Below are positions 34,830 to 44,040 of a stretch of DNA of 64,000 nucleotides, piece after piece. The notes beneath the pieces are model-generated. The model searched no databases. It was not told where the DNA came from and was given only the letters and a program-made list of their open reading frames with translations. How positions within the stretch are numbered: the stretch's first letter is position 1; each line of letters opens with the position of its first letter. The position numbers were made by a program, and so were the translations under genes. The DNA is from Methylophilus glucosoxydans (GTDB lineage: Bacteria > Pseudomonadota > Gammaproteobacteria > Burkholderiales > Methylophilaceae), in contig NZ_JBHTJW010000002.1 of NCBI RefSeq assembly GCF_042676145.1, positions 1,178,001 through 1,242,000 of the forward strand, in the 5' to 3' direction.

Positions 34830-36317
34830 ATGGTTCAACCTATGCTCATCGCAAAAAATAATGACATCGAAAGTGTGATGCTGCCCAAAATGGCCAACCG
34901 TCATGGCCTGATCGCCGGGGCTACCGGGACAGGTAAAACGGTCACTTTACAAAGCCTGGCGGAGCAGTTTTCGCGTATTGGTGTGCCGGTATTTATGGCT
35001 GATGTGAAGGGCGATTTGTCTGGCATGAGTCAGGTTGGCGGTGGCAACGCCAAGGTCGAGGCGCGTGTGCAGCAGCTGGCGCTGACTGGCTATGCGAATA
35101 AAGCCTATCCAGTCATGTTCTGGGATATGTTTGGTGAAAAAGGCCATCCGGTGCGCACCACCTTGAGTGAGATGGGGCCGTTGCTGCTGGCACGCATGCT
35201 GAACCTTAATGAGGTGCAGGGCGGTGTCTTGAATGCGATTTTCAAAATCGCCGATGACAATGGCATGCTACTGCTGGATTTAAAGGATTTGCGCGCCATG
35301 GCGCAACATTGTGCCGAAAATGCCGCCACCTATCAGACCCAGTACGGCAATATTTCTACCGCCAGTGTTGGTGCCATTCAGCGAGCCTTGTTGCAACTGG
35401 AGACAGAAGGTGGCGATGTGCTGTTTGGTGAGCCGGCCTTGAATCTCGAAGACATGATGCAAACCGATGGCAAAGGATTGGGATTTATCAATATTCTGGC
35501 TGCGGACAAGTTGCTGAATTCGCCGCGTGTGTATGCGACGCTTTTGCTGTGGTTGCTCTCCGAGTTGTTTGAAAAACTGCCTGAAGTCGGTGACCTGGAT
35601 AAGCCAAAACTGGTGTTTTTCTTTGATGAGGCGCATTTGCTGTTTAATGATGCGCCGACCATTCTGATGCAAAAAATCGAGCAGGTAGTGCGCCTGGTGC
35701 GCTCCAAAGGCGTGGGCGTCTACTTTGTGTCGCAAAACCCGCTGGATATTCCGGATGTGGTGTTGGGTCAATTGGGTAATCGGGTGCAGCATGCCTTGCG
35801 CGCGTTTACCCCGCGCGACCAGAAAGCGGTACAAGTGGCGGCTCAAACCTTTCGTGCCAATCCCAAGCTGGATGTTGCCACAGCGATTACCGAGTTAGGC
35901 GTGGGCGAGGCGCTGGTGTCATTTTTGGATGAAAAAGGCGCGCCGACGCCGGTTGAGCGCGTGTTTGTCTGTCCACCCGAGAGCCGGATCGGACCGGCGA
36001 CCGATGTGGAGCGCAAGCAGGTGATGGCGCAGTCTCTAGTTGTGGGCGTATACGACAAGCTGGTGGATCGTGAATCTGCGTATGAGATTCTCAAGCAGCG
36101 GGCGGAGCAGGCCAGTGCTGCGACGCAGGCACAACAACAGGAAGAAAGTTCAGGCTTTGATTTGGGCGGCATTCTAGGCGGTAAAACCAGCCGCTCAGAC
36201 TCGGTGCTGGAGTCTGCGGCCAAATCAGCCGCGCGCGCCATCGGCTCACAACTGGGGCGGGCGATTATCCGTGGCGTGCTAGGCTCCATCATGGGGAATG
36301 GCAAAAGCAAGCGTTAA
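34830..36317 (+). CDS. HerA/DUF853-type ATPase (YjgR family)
   Basis: The 495-residue P-loop ATPase has GATGTGKTVTL near residue 33 (Walker A) and LVFFFDEAHLLF near 265 (Walker B). The arginine-finger-containing segment RVQHALRAFTPRDQKAV is present. The family is related to HerA/FtsK DNA translocases, and its function is not established. The C-terminal 60 residues are glycine- and serine-rich with GRAIIRGVLGSIMG at the end. ATG at 34830 is preferred over the TTG six codons earlier. Confidence 0.9.
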   Translation: MVQPMLIAKNNDIESVMLPKMANRHGLIAGATGTGKTVTLQSLAEQFSRIGVPVFMADVKGDLSGMSQVGGGNAKVEARVQQLALTGYANKAYPVMFWDMFGEKGHPVRTTLSEMGPLLLARMLNLNEVQGGVLNAIFKIADDNGMLLLDLKDLRAMAQHCAENAATYQTQYGNISTASVGAIQRALLQLETEGGDVLFGEPALNLEDMMQTDGKGLGFINILAADKLLNSPRVYATLLLWLLSELFEKLPEVGDLDKPKLVFFFDEAHLLFNDAPTILMQKIEQVVRLVRSKGVGVYFVSQNPLDIPDVVLGQLGNRVQHALRAFTPRDQKAVQVAAQTFRANPKLDVATAITELGVGEALVSFLDEKGAPTPVERVFVCPPESRIGPATDVERKQVMAQSLVVGVYDKLVDRESAYEILKQRAEQASAATQAQQQEESSGFDLGGILGGKTSRSDSVLESAAKSAARAIGSQLGRAIIRGVLGSIMGNGKSKR

Positions 36318-36341
36318 CCGTGAAGTCAGTCAGGAAGAGAC

Positions 36342-37985
36342 ATGCTCAGTGATATCGCGATCGCCCAGGCCGCCACGCTAACGCCCATCGTTAACATAGC
36401 CAGCAAACTTGGGCTGGTGGCGGACGATGTGCATGCCTATGGTCAGCATATGGCCAAACTGACGCAGGCCACCGTCAACCGCTTGCAGGCGCAACCTGCC
36501 AAAGCCAAATTGATCCTGGTCACGGCGATCAATCCGACCCCGGCAGGCGAAGGCAAAACCACGACCACGATAGGATTGACCGATGCCTTGAATCAGGCGG
36601 GGTATCAGGCAATGGCCTGTTTGCGTGAACCCTCTCTGGGTCCGGTGTTTGGGATGAAAGGCGGGGCGACCGGCGGCGGCTATGCGCAGGTGGTGCCGAT
36701 GGAAAATATCAACCTGCATTTTACCGGTGATTTTCATGCCATCAGTGCCGCCAATAATTTGCTGGCTGCCCTTGTAGATAACCATATATATCAGGGCAAT
36801 GCGCTGCAGTTTGACACCGTCAGCTGGCGCCGCTGTATAGATATGAATGATCGCGCCTTAAGACGGCTCACGCTGGAAAATAATACCCATACCGGCTTTG
36901 ATATCACCGTCGCCAGTGAGGTGATGGCCATTTTTTGCCTGGCGACCGATCTGGCCGATTTGACGTCTAGACTGGGAAGGATTCAGGTCGGCTTGAGTAC
37001 AGCAGGCAGCCCGATTCTGGCGAGTGACTTGCAGGCTGAAGGCGCCATGGCCGCCTTGCTTAAAGATGCTTTTCAACCCAATCTGGTACAGACCCTGGAA
37101 GGGTCGCCGGCGCTGGTACATGGGGGGCCGTTTGCCAATATTGCTCATGGCTGCAACTCTCTGGTAGCGACACAAACCGCCTTGCGTCTGGCGGATTATG
37201 TGGTGACTGAAGCTGGCTTCGGTGCCGACCTCGGTGCAGAAAAATTCATGGATATCAAATGCCGCCAGTCTGGCCTGCGGCCGGATGTGGCGGTGATCGT
37301 TGCTACAGTGCGCGCCTTGAAATATCACGGTGGGGTGGATGTGGCGGACTTGAACCGCGAAAACCTCGCCGCTTTACAGGTAGGCGTGGCCAACCTTCGC
37401 AAGCATGTGACGAATTTACGCCAGCATTTCAATTTGCCGGTGGTGGTGGCGCTGAATCACTTTACCGCGGATACCGAGGCCGAAATCGCGTTAGTACAGG
37501 CAGCCGTACAAGCCTTGGGCGCCAGTCTGCATGTCTGCCATCACTGGGCACAGGGCGGCGCCGGGGCGATTGCGCTGGCGCACGCGGTGGCTGACCAGGC
37601 CCAACAAGCATCGACGCCTTGGTTACTGTATGCAGACGATTTGTCCCTGACTGAAAAGCTAGACACCATTGCGCAAAAACTCTATGGGGCCAGCGGGGTG
37701 ACCTTTAGTGCGCTGGCACAACAGCAACTTGCCCGTCTGGCAGAAGTCAGCCAGGGCTTGCCGGTGTGTGTCGCCAAAACGCAGTATTCGTTCTCGTGTG
37801 ATCCCAAGTTGCGCAATGTGCCCGCGGATCATGCATTGCATGTGCGAGAGCTGCGTTTGTCGCGTGGTGCAGGCTTTGTAGTCGCTATCTGTGGAGACGT
37901 GATGACCATGCCCGGCTTGCCCAAACAGCCCGCCAGCAGCCGGATTAGCGTCGATGCAGATGGTAGAATACAGGGGTTATCCTGA
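36342..37985 (+). CDS. fhs: Formate-tetrahydrofolate ligase
   Basis: The 547-residue enzyme makes 10-formyltetrahydrofolate from formate, ATP and tetrahydrofolate. TPAGEGKTTTTIGLTDAL near residue 65 is the P-loop, REPSLGPVFGMKGGATGGGYAQV the next signature and FGADLGAEKFMDIKCR the conserved active-site block. In a methylotroph it links formate to serine-cycle or biosynthetic C1 units. GAAGAGAC precedes the ATG. The yigZ start lies 10 bases after its stop. Confidence 0.96.
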   Translation: MLSDIAIAQAATLTPIVNIASKLGLVADDVHAYGQHMAKLTQATVNRLQAQPAKAKLILVTAINPTPAGEGKTTTTIGLTDALNQAGYQAMACLREPSLGPVFGMKGGATGGGYAQVVPMENINLHFTGDFHAISAANNLLAALVDNHIYQGNALQFDTVSWRRCIDMNDRALRRLTLENNTHTGFDITVASEVMAIFCLATDLADLTSRLGRIQVGLSTAGSPILASDLQAEGAMAALLKDAFQPNLVQTLEGSPALVHGGPFANIAHGCNSLVATQTALRLADYVVTEAGFGADLGAEKFMDIKCRQSGLRPDVAVIVATVRALKYHGGVDVADLNRENLAALQVGVANLRKHVTNLRQHFNLPVVVALNHFTADTEAEIALVQAAVQALGASLHVCHHWAQGGAGAIALAHAVADQAQQASTPWLLYADDLSLTEKLDTIAQKLYGASGVTFSALAQQQLARLAEVSQGLPVCVAKTQYSFSCDPKLRNVPADHALHVRELRLSRGAGFVVAICGDVMTMPGLPKQPASSRISVDADGRIQGLS

Positions 37986-37995
37986 AGTCTGTGTC

Positions 37996-38553
37996 ATGCA
38001 AACGTTTAGCCAACTCGGTCAAGCCGATCAAACCATCAATAAATCCCGCTTTATCGCCCGCGCCAAGCGCTGTGAAAACGAGCGCGAACTGGCCCTGTTT
38101 TTACGTCAGTTTGCCAGCGAGCATCAAACTGCCGGCCACTTGGCGTATGCGTTTCGCATGAAAACTCCAGAGGGCATCGTCGCGCGGTTTTCAGATGCCG
38201 GTGAGCCGGCAGGCACGGCGGGTAAACCCATCATGCAAATGCTGGATGGGCAGAATTATGTCAATTGCTGTGTGGCGGTGGTGCGCTATTATGGTGGCAT
38301 CAATTTAGGCACTGGCGGCTTGGTGCGGGCGTATGGCGGCACGGCCAAGCAGGCCATGGATCAAGCCGGAAGCATGCCTTTCGTCGAGATGGTGCAACTG
38401 AAGATCTCAACCAGTTATAAACGGGTAGATGAACTGACCCGCGAAGTACAAAAGTGCCAGGGCGAAATTCTGGACAAGCAGTTTGATGAGGCTGTGCATT
38501 TTCTGCTCAAGCTGCCCCTGGATGCCGCCCAACAAATACGCGCCAAGTTTTAG
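37996..38553 (+). CDS. yigZ: YigZ/IMPACT family protein
   Basis: The 185-residue protein has FSDAGEPAGTAGKPI and VVRYYGGINLGTGGLVRAY, both diagnostic for the UPF0029/IMPACT family. A smaller C-terminal ferredoxin-like domain follows. The biochemical role is not settled. Links to translation control are proposed for the eukaryotic relative. I chose ATG at 37996. An earlier in-frame ATG lies inside fhs. Confidence 0.92.
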   Translation: MQTFSQLGQADQTINKSRFIARAKRCENERELALFLRQFASEHQTAGHLAYAFRMKTPEGIVARFSDAGEPAGTAGKPIMQMLDGQNYVNCCVAVVRYYGGINLGTGGLVRAYGGTAKQAMDQAGSMPFVEMVQLKISTSYKRVDELTREVQKCQGEILDKQFDEAVHFLLKLPLDAAQQIRAKF

Positions 38554-38593
38554 TCGCGCAATAGACTGAACAACTGAGGAACCGGAGTTCGAC

Positions 38594-39598
38594 GTGAACC
38601 AAACCCAACGACTGGATACTGCCACCTGTTTGCTCATGGTAGGGTTAATGTGGCTGGTATTGCAGGTGCAATTATTGCCCGCGTTACTGGTCGGCATGCT
38701 GGTGTTTGAGCTGATTCATGTCATTTCGCCGCTGATTGCACGCAAATTGCCGGGTAAATATGCCAAATGGCTGGCAGTCATGCTGATTGCCACGCTGGTG
38801 ATCGGCCTGCTGGTTGCCTTGGGCATGGGGATTGTGACGCTGATCCGCAGTGACAGCGGCGGTTTGGCCATGTTGTTTGATCAACTGGCTAGAATCATTG
38901 AAGACTCGCGCAAAGTGTTGCCGCCCTGGCTCAACGAGCGTTTGCCAGATGATGCGATTACCTTGCAGCAAACCGTGATTGAGTGGTTACGTTCACATTC
39001 GGCAGATTGGCAATTGCTGGGCAAGGAGGCCGGGCATCATCTGGCGCATATTCTGATCGGCATGGTGATCGGGGCCATGGTCGCCTTGCATGATGTGCAA
39101 ACACACGGTAACCATAAACCGCTTGCGCAAAGCCTGCTCAATCGCATCACGCTGTTTGCGCTGGCGTTTAAAAATATCGTGTTTGCGCAGGTGAAAATTT
39201 CCGCGGTCAACGCCAGCCTGACCGCGATTTACCTGATCGTGATTTTGCCGTTGTGCGGCGTACATCTGCCATTCACCAAGACCATGATTGCGATTACCTT
39301 TCTGGTTGGCTTGCTGCCCGTGGTGGGCAACCTGATGTCCAATACCGTGATTGTCATAGTCAGTACCAGCCATTCCTTTGTGATCGCCATGGGCTCGCTA
39401 GCCTTTTTAATTGTTATTCATAAGCTGGAATACTTTTTAAACGCACGTATTGTTGGCGGGCAAATCCGCGCGCATGCCTGGGAGTTGCTGGTCGCCATGT
39501 TACTGATGGAGGCCACTTTTGGGCTGCCAGGCATCGTCGCTGCGCCGGTTTACTATGCCTACCTTAAAAGCGAGTGCCGGGCACGGGAGTGGGTTTAA
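38594..39598 (+). CDS. AI-2E family (PerM-type) membrane transporter
   Basis: The 334-residue membrane protein has about seven hydrophobic segments. LVGLLPVVGNLMSNTVIVIV near residue 235 and the C-terminal LEATFGLPG-like segment (MEATFGLPGIVAAPVYYAYLK) are family landmarks. Members export autoinducer-2 or act as sodium-proton antiporters, and substrate is not predictable here. The start is GTG at 38594, after GGAGTTC. Two micro-ORFs follow at once. Confidence 0.85.
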   Translation: MNQTQRLDTATCLLMVGLMWLVLQVQLLPALLVGMLVFELIHVISPLIARKLPGKYAKWLAVMLIATLVIGLLVALGMGIVTLIRSDSGGLAMLFDQLARIIEDSRKVLPPWLNERLPDDAITLQQTVIEWLRSHSADWQLLGKEAGHHLAHILIGMVIGAMVALHDVQTHGNHKPLAQSLLNRITLFALAFKNIVFAQVKISAVNASLTAIYLIVILPLCGVHLPFTKTMIAITFLVGLLPVVGNLMSNTVIVIVSTSHSFVIAMGSLAFLIVIHKLEYFLNARIVGGQIRAHAWELLVAMLLMEATFGLPGIVAAPVYYAYLKSECRAREWV

Positions 39599-39606
39599 GG
39601 ACTGCA

Positions 39607-39771
39607 ATGTCTGGATATTCGGTAAAAACATTAATCAGCCATGGTGGTCATGCTCACATTTGCCAGTCTGGCCTGGCGTGGTCGGAGGTTGAAACAGATG
39701 ACCCGAACGGGCCATTGTGGCGGCTTAACCAGGCAAGTATTCTACACACATCGCAAGGACACAAGAAATGA
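39607..39771 (+). CDS. Unknown small protein (54 residues)
   Basis: The ORF has AAGGA five bases before its ATG, overlapping the stop of the transporter gene. Its stop overlaps the next ATG as ATGA. The sequence MSGYSVKTLISHGGHAHICQ has several histidines and a cysteine (H12, H15, H17, C19), which might bind metal. No membrane span or signal peptide is present. I do not recognise it. Gene-like spacing is the only support. Confidence 0.4.
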   Translation: MSGYSVKTLISHGGHAHICQSGLAWSEVETDDPNGPLWRLNQASILHTSQGHKK

Positions 39772-39848
39772 CAGGGTTTAATCTAAAAGTATTATGGTTT
39801 GGATTGCTCATCCTGCTCATTGTCAGCATTTTGGATGCTTTTGTGTAA
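39768..39848 (+). CDS. Possible 26-residue membrane micropeptide
   Basis: The ORF begins in an ATGA overlap with the 54-residue ORF, with CAAGGA nine bases before. It encodes a hydrophobic peptide (FNLKVLWFGLLILLIVSILD in the middle), suited to a single transmembrane helix. A strong terminator follows 34 bases later. The combination of ribosome binding site, coupling and terminator makes it better supported than a random ORF. Function is unknown. Confidence 0.45.
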   Translation: MTGFNLKVLWFGLLILLIVSILDAFV

Positions 39849-39882
39849 TTGTGGCGTGTTTTTCAAGTTTAAAGTCTCTTTG

Positions 39883-39900
39883 GCCCCGACCCGTCGGGGC
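39883..39900 (+). terminator. Terminator after the micro-ORFs
   Basis: GCCCCGAC and GTCGGGGC pair across a two-base loop (perhaps opened to four) and are followed by TTTTTCTTTTT. It ends the transporter/micro-ORF transcript just before the convergent peroxidase gene. Confidence 0.88.
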
Positions 39901-39929
39901 TTTTTCTTTTTGGGGATAGCGCGCTGCGA

Positions 39930-41186
39930 TTATGGTGCTCTGGCCAGGCGGCTGCCAGTGCGCGCTTCATCGTTGAGCGTTTTTAAAAAGGCCACAATCG
40001 CGTCGATCTCCTTTGCATCCAGCGGGGCGGGGTCACCAGGCTGTTGGCCAAACGGGGCTTTCATCTCGATATTGTCTTGATACTTTTCTGGCAGGTCATT
40101 GAATTTGAGGCGCTTGCCGGTACGGTCATGCGGATACCATTTTTCTGGTGCCGTATCGCGTTCAGCATAAAAGCGCACGGCATCTCTGAGGGTGTGTACC
40201 ACGCCATTATGGAAAAAGCTTTTTTTGCGCGCCACATTGCGCAGCGTCGGCACCTTAAACAAGCCACAGTACTCTGCATTCAAATCCTGTCTGGCCGGGC
40301 CGCACAAGCCGAGGTCGTAATAGTGCCGGTCATGATTTTGCGCGATGTGTGGATTGCGTGGCAGACCCAGTGCAGCATAGCCATGATCGGTAAATTGCGG
40401 CAGGGCACCATGGACGACTGCTGCCTGGTGACAACTGGCACAGTTGCCTTTGTTGGGGTCCATAAATAGCCGCAGGCCTTTTTCCTCCAACGCGGTAAAG
40501 CGGGCCTGGCCTTGCATGACGTGATCAAACTTGCTGGAGTAGGGCGCAAATTCTGTCGCATCTTGCTGGTAGGTTTGCAGCGCCAATAAAACCGCATCCG
40601 TGATGGCGGCGTCGGCTTGCAAGCTGGCCGTGCCAAACAACTGGCTGAACGCCTGGGGATAAGCCTGGCGTATTCTTTTGGCCAGCAGGCTCGGTGTCGA
40701 GGCCATTTCATTGCTTGAAAATAATGGGATTTTTGCTTGCTCGGCCAGCGTGTTGACGCGGCCATCCCAGGTGAATCCGCCTGCCGGACCATTATCCAGG
40801 CCAGGCTGTAAGCCCTCATCTTCGGTGTAGTGTTCTGTGAAAGGCGGGGTGGATTGCAAGTACATCAGGGTAGGCACTGCCCGTGTTCCCATTAACTGCA
40901 TATGGTCGCCACCCTTTTGAACCGGCTGCGGGTTGCCTGGCGTAAACGCGTGCTGGGCCTGATGGCAGCTGGCGCAGGATAATTTGCCCGAAGCCGATAG
41001 TTGCGGATCATGAAACAGACGTTTGCCCAGCGCCGTCAATGCCTGGGTGCGTGAGGCGGGTGACAGCGTACTGGCCGCCTGGGGTTCTTGTACCAGCGGC
41101 GGGACTAAGGCTTCATCTTCCTGAGCTGACAATTGCAAAGAAGAGAAGCAAAGCACGGTCAGCAATAATGTTTTCAAGTTGAGCAT
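39930..41186 (-). CDS. Di-haem cytochrome c peroxidase (CcpA/MauG family)
   Basis: The 418-residue periplasmic protein has a signal peptide (to about residue 21, LSA-QED). It carries two c-type haem motifs CASCH, near residues 75 and 235, in the two-domain layout of bacterial di-haem peroxidases. LFHDPQLSASGKLSCASCH is the typical first-haem context and VPTLRNVARKKSFFHNG the conserved C-terminal block. It either removes hydrogen peroxide or modifies a partner protein as MauG does. The last codons are followed directly by the convergent terminator. Confidence 0.92.
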   Translation of the reverse strand: MLNLKTLLLTVLCFSSLQLSAQEDEALVPPLVQEPQAASTLSPASRTQALTALGKRLFHDPQLSASGKLSCASCHQAQHAFTPGNPQPVQKGGDHMQLMGTRAVPTLMYLQSTPPFTEHYTEDEGLQPGLDNGPAGGFTWDGRVNTLAEQAKIPLFSSNEMASTPSLLAKRIRQAYPQAFSQLFGTASLQADAAITDAVLLALQTYQQDATEFAPYSSKFDHVMQGQARFTALEEKGLRLFMDPNKGNCASCHQAAVVHGALPQFTDHGYAALGLPRNPHIAQNHDRHYYDLGLCGPARQDLNAEYCGLFKVPTLRNVARKKSFFHNGVVHTLRDAVRFYAERDTAPEKWYPHDRTGKRLKFNDLPEKYQDNIEMKAPFGQQPGDPAPLDAKEIDAIVAFLKTLNDEARTGSRLARAP

Positions 41187-41208
41187 GGTTGTGAATGAGG
41201 TGAGTAAA

Positions 41209-41239
41209 AAAGCGGATAAACAGGCTGCTCATCCGCTTT
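41209..41239 (-). terminator. Terminator between PEP-CTERM gene and peroxidase gene
   Basis: On the minus strand AAAGCGGAT and ATCCGCTTT pair around a 13-base loop and a run of six T follows. It should stop transcription from the PEP-CTERM gene before the peroxidase. Confidence 0.7.
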
Positions 41240-41257
41240 GTTGGGCACAAAATGTGA

Positions 41258-41878
41258 TTATTTGGACTGGCGTCTGCGCAGCATCAGGCCAGTCAAGCCC
41301 AGGCCGGCCAGCATCATCGCAGTGTTGCTGGCTTCTGGCACTGCGGCGGCGGTTACGCGTACAGCCGTGCCGGACAGCGCGCTGATGGTCACGCCTGCGT
41401 CGGTACTTTGGAACATATTGCTGGTGCTGGCAGCATCTTGTGTGTCAACCAGTGCACTGTAGCCAGTCGCGCCAAATTGACCGGAACCAAAGATGATGTC
41501 ATAGCTGCCTGCGGCCAGATGAACGGTGCTGCCCAGTGAAGCGAGTTGATCGCCACCGGTCGCTGCAAAGACGGTATGTGCCAGGCTGTTGGCGCCCAGG
41601 GTGCTGCTATTCCAGTCACCGGCTCTGACGATCGCCCCAAAGATATTGCCATCGGAGAATTGGCTGAAGTTACCGCCAATGTAGGAAATATCCATGCTGC
41701 TGCTCAAGGTGAGGCGTACACCCAGATAATCCGTGTTATCGATGATGTAACTACCGAAAGCGGCAGATTCGCTCACATAGTCAGCACTTGAAAACACGAT
41801 GGTAGGGGTGGCCGCAACACTGCTGTTGGATGCGAAGGTGAAGGCCAGCAGGGTGGCAAAGCCCAAAGATTTGATCAT
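41258..41878 (-). CDS. PEP-CTERM sorting-domain protein
   Basis: The 206-residue secreted protein has a signal peptide ending SVAA near residue 23. The C-terminal sorting tail is VPEASNTAMMLAGLGLTGLM followed by RRRQSK: the PEP-like motif, a hydrophobic helix and a basic end, recognised by exosortases. The body is Ser/Thr/Gly/Asn-rich with no cysteines and is probably a beta-sandwich. I chose ATG at 41878 because GGAGAAG lies before it. Such proteins are thought to be anchored at or released from the surface with exopolysaccharide. Confidence 0.88.
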   Translation of the reverse strand: MIKSLGFATLLAFTFASNSSVAATPTIVFSSADYVSESAAFGSYIIDNTDYLGVRLTLSSSMDISYIGGNFSQFSDGNIFGAIVRAGDWNSSTLGANSLAHTVFAATGGDQLASLGSTVHLAAGSYDIIFGSGQFGATGYSALVDTQDAASTSNMFQSTDAGVTISALSGTAVRVTAAAVPEASNTAMMLAGLGLTGLMLRRRQSK

Positions 41879-41949
41879 GATTCTTCTCCAGAAGTTAAGA
41901 TTCATTCAGCGCAATTGGGGATACCCAACTGCGCCGTATGTTGTAATGA

Positions 41950-44040
41950 TTAGAATGCCAGGGCGTTGGTCAGGTCGCCCATGATGTTGGCACCATGGCT
42001 TTGCAAGCTTTCATCACGCTTTTTCAGGCCGTCCAATGGTGGCAGTGAGTAGCGGTGTGTGATAAAACGCAAGGCAGAACCGGTGTCATACTGGGTATGA
42101 TCGACTGCGCCTTTTTTGGCAAAAGGTGAAATGATCAAGGCCGGAATACGTGTGCCTGGCCCGATCAAATCGCCTTTTGGGGGCACGGCATGGTCAAACT
42201 GGCCGCCAAATTCATCATAGGTAATCAATACCAGGGTGTTATTCCATTGCGGGCTGTTTTGCAACTGGCTGATGATGGTCATCACTTCATCATCCGCATT
42301 GGTGACGTTGGTATAGCCTGGGTGCTGGTTCAGGTTGCCAATCGGTTTATAGAACGACACGGCTGGCAAGGTGCCTTGTGTAATGTCATTCAACAAATCT
42401 GCACGGTCTTGCAGGTGGCTGTTACGGTAGGTGCCATGGGCCACTGGGTCAAAATTTGCATAGTAGTTAAATGGCTGGTGATGGGCCTGAAAGTCGCCAT
42501 GGGTCGCATCTGCCACGCCAAAGCTGTTTGACTTGTAGACATTGCTGCGATCATTGACCGCGTCGCTCCAGCCGCCTGAGTACCATTTCCAGCTGATTTG
42601 CTTGCTATCCAGCAGGTCTGCAATGGTGGTGATGGTTTGTGCTGGCAAGGTGGTCGAAGCTGATGGGTTGGCGTACAGCAACTGGTTACCTGAGGCGCTG
42701 GTCACCGGCGCATTGCCACTGGGTTGGAATGGTGGCTGCATGGTGTTCACGGCGCGATAGCCGTCACCCGCACCAAAGTAGTCCAATGGGGCAATATTGC
42801 CGCTCTTGAATGAGGTGTTGGTGGCGTTGGTGCCAATCGCAGAGGCGCTCATGGAGCTGTTGCGGGCCAATTGTGGCACGCCGTTGACTGGGGTAGTCAA
42901 GACGTTGAGAGAAGCTTTGTTATTGGCGACGGTATCGGCGGAAATTGCCGGTGCGCAAGCGCAGACCAGATACTGGTGGTTCAAGAATGAACCGCCGTAT
43001 GCGGCCTGGTAAAAGTTATCTGCCAGGGTGTACTTTTTCGCCAGCCCCCACAGTTGCATTTTGCTACCATCAAAATAACCCATGGATAAACCACCGGCAT
43101 CACTAAAGGCCGCATAAAGGTTATTCAGGCCGCCATTGATTTGCATGGCGTTCTCAAAAAAGCGGTGATACAGATCGCGGGTGATGTTGTTACCAGTCAC
43201 CAGGCCATAGCCAAACTGGTCACTCGTGGCATCGACCTGAAAGGGCGCATTGGGCCACACCCCAGTGGTTTGTGCCTGGGTGATGGTCTGGCCAGCGGTG
43301 TTTTTCTGGCCATTGGCCAGCATGCCACCCCAAGCCGGTGGCAAGGTGGTCAGCGTCGTGGTGTAGTCTCGGTCTACCTGTTTGATCGCTTTAGCTTGCG
43401 GTGTATTCAGGCCGTTGGCGCCTGGATATTTGCCAAACAGATTGTCAAAACTGCGGTTTTCGAGGTAGATCACGACAAAATGCTCGATTTTGTCCAGATT
43501 TAGACGGTTGCTCAGCGCTTTATTCAGATTGCCTTTGCTGCCAGCCTCACGCACCGCTTCGGCAAGGCGATTTTGCAGCTCATCGTTTTCGGTCATCAGG
43601 CTGTCAAGGTCGGCGCCAGTGCTCGTTTGTGTGAAGTCAGCTTCGAGCTGTGATCCGCTGACGTGTAGTCTGGCGGCCAGACGATCGCGTGCGGTCATGT
43701 AATCAAGATTGCTGCCTTCCATGAGCGCCAGGATTTCGGTGCTCAACGCACTGACAACGGTCGTGTTTTCGGCAGCTGCGCGGTACACAGACTTCCCTGC
43801 TTGCGCCACCAGAGCACCATGGCCTGCCAGGTTAAACTCGCCGTTGGCATTGGTCTGTGTGCTGACTTCACCGCTGTCACAGCGAGCATTCAGGTTGGCG
43901 TCAATGCAAACCAGGGTATTGGCAAGCTTGGCGCCATGCAAGCCGATCACAACACCAGAGGTGCTGGCCGCGGCGAAAGCTGGTCCGCTTAAGGCCATCC
44001 ATACTGCAGCAGAAATTGGTAACAAACGAAAAAAATTCAT
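41950..44040 (-). CDS. Secreted phosphoesterase (AcpA/phospholipase C family)
   Basis: The 696-residue protein has a signal peptide (to AFA near residue 23). A short Ig-like N-terminal domain (VVIGLHGAKLANTLVCIDAN) and a helical linker come next. From residue 185 the phosphoesterase domain follows, with HFVVIYLENRSFDNLFG as metal/nucleophile region and LITYDEFGGQFDHAVPP near residue 600 for the second metal site. Relatives include acid phosphatase AcpA and non-haemolytic phospholipase C. Substrate is not certain. It is divergent from the PEP-CTERM/phoA unit. Confidence 0.88.
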   Translation of the reverse strand: MNFFRLLPISAAVWMALSGPAFAAASTSGVVIGLHGAKLANTLVCIDANLNARCDSGEVSTQTNANGEFNLAGHGALVAQAGKSVYRAAAENTTVVSALSTEILALMEGSNLDYMTARDRLAARLHVSGSQLEADFTQTSTGADLDSLMTENDELQNRLAEAVREAGSKGNLNKALSNRLNLDKIEHFVVIYLENRSFDNLFGKYPGANGLNTPQAKAIKQVDRDYTTTLTTLPPAWGGMLANGQKNTAGQTITQAQTTGVWPNAPFQVDATSDQFGYGLVTGNNITRDLYHRFFENAMQINGGLNNLYAAFSDAGGLSMGYFDGSKMQLWGLAKKYTLADNFYQAAYGGSFLNHQYLVCACAPAISADTVANNKASLNVLTTPVNGVPQLARNSSMSASAIGTNATNTSFKSGNIAPLDYFGAGDGYRAVNTMQPPFQPSGNAPVTSASGNQLLYANPSASTTLPAQTITTIADLLDSKQISWKWYSGGWSDAVNDRSNVYKSNSFGVADATHGDFQAHHQPFNYYANFDPVAHGTYRNSHLQDRADLLNDITQGTLPAVSFYKPIGNLNQHPGYTNVTNADDEVMTIISQLQNSPQWNNTLVLITYDEFGGQFDHAVPPKGDLIGPGTRIPALIISPFAKKGAVDHTQYDTGSALRFITHRYSLPPLDGLKKRDESLQSHGANIMGDLTNALAF

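Noticed and set aside
35280..35846. A 188-codon minus-strand frame opposite the HerA-like ATPase
   Set aside because: It is histidine/glutamine-rich as expected of a reverse-frame shadow and has no recognisable domain.
41909..41934. Hairpin between the AcpA-like gene and the PEP-CTERM gene as an intrinsic terminator
   Set aside because: The stem GCGCAATTGGG/CCCAACTGCGC is good, but no T-run follows on the minus strand. It could be a stability element.
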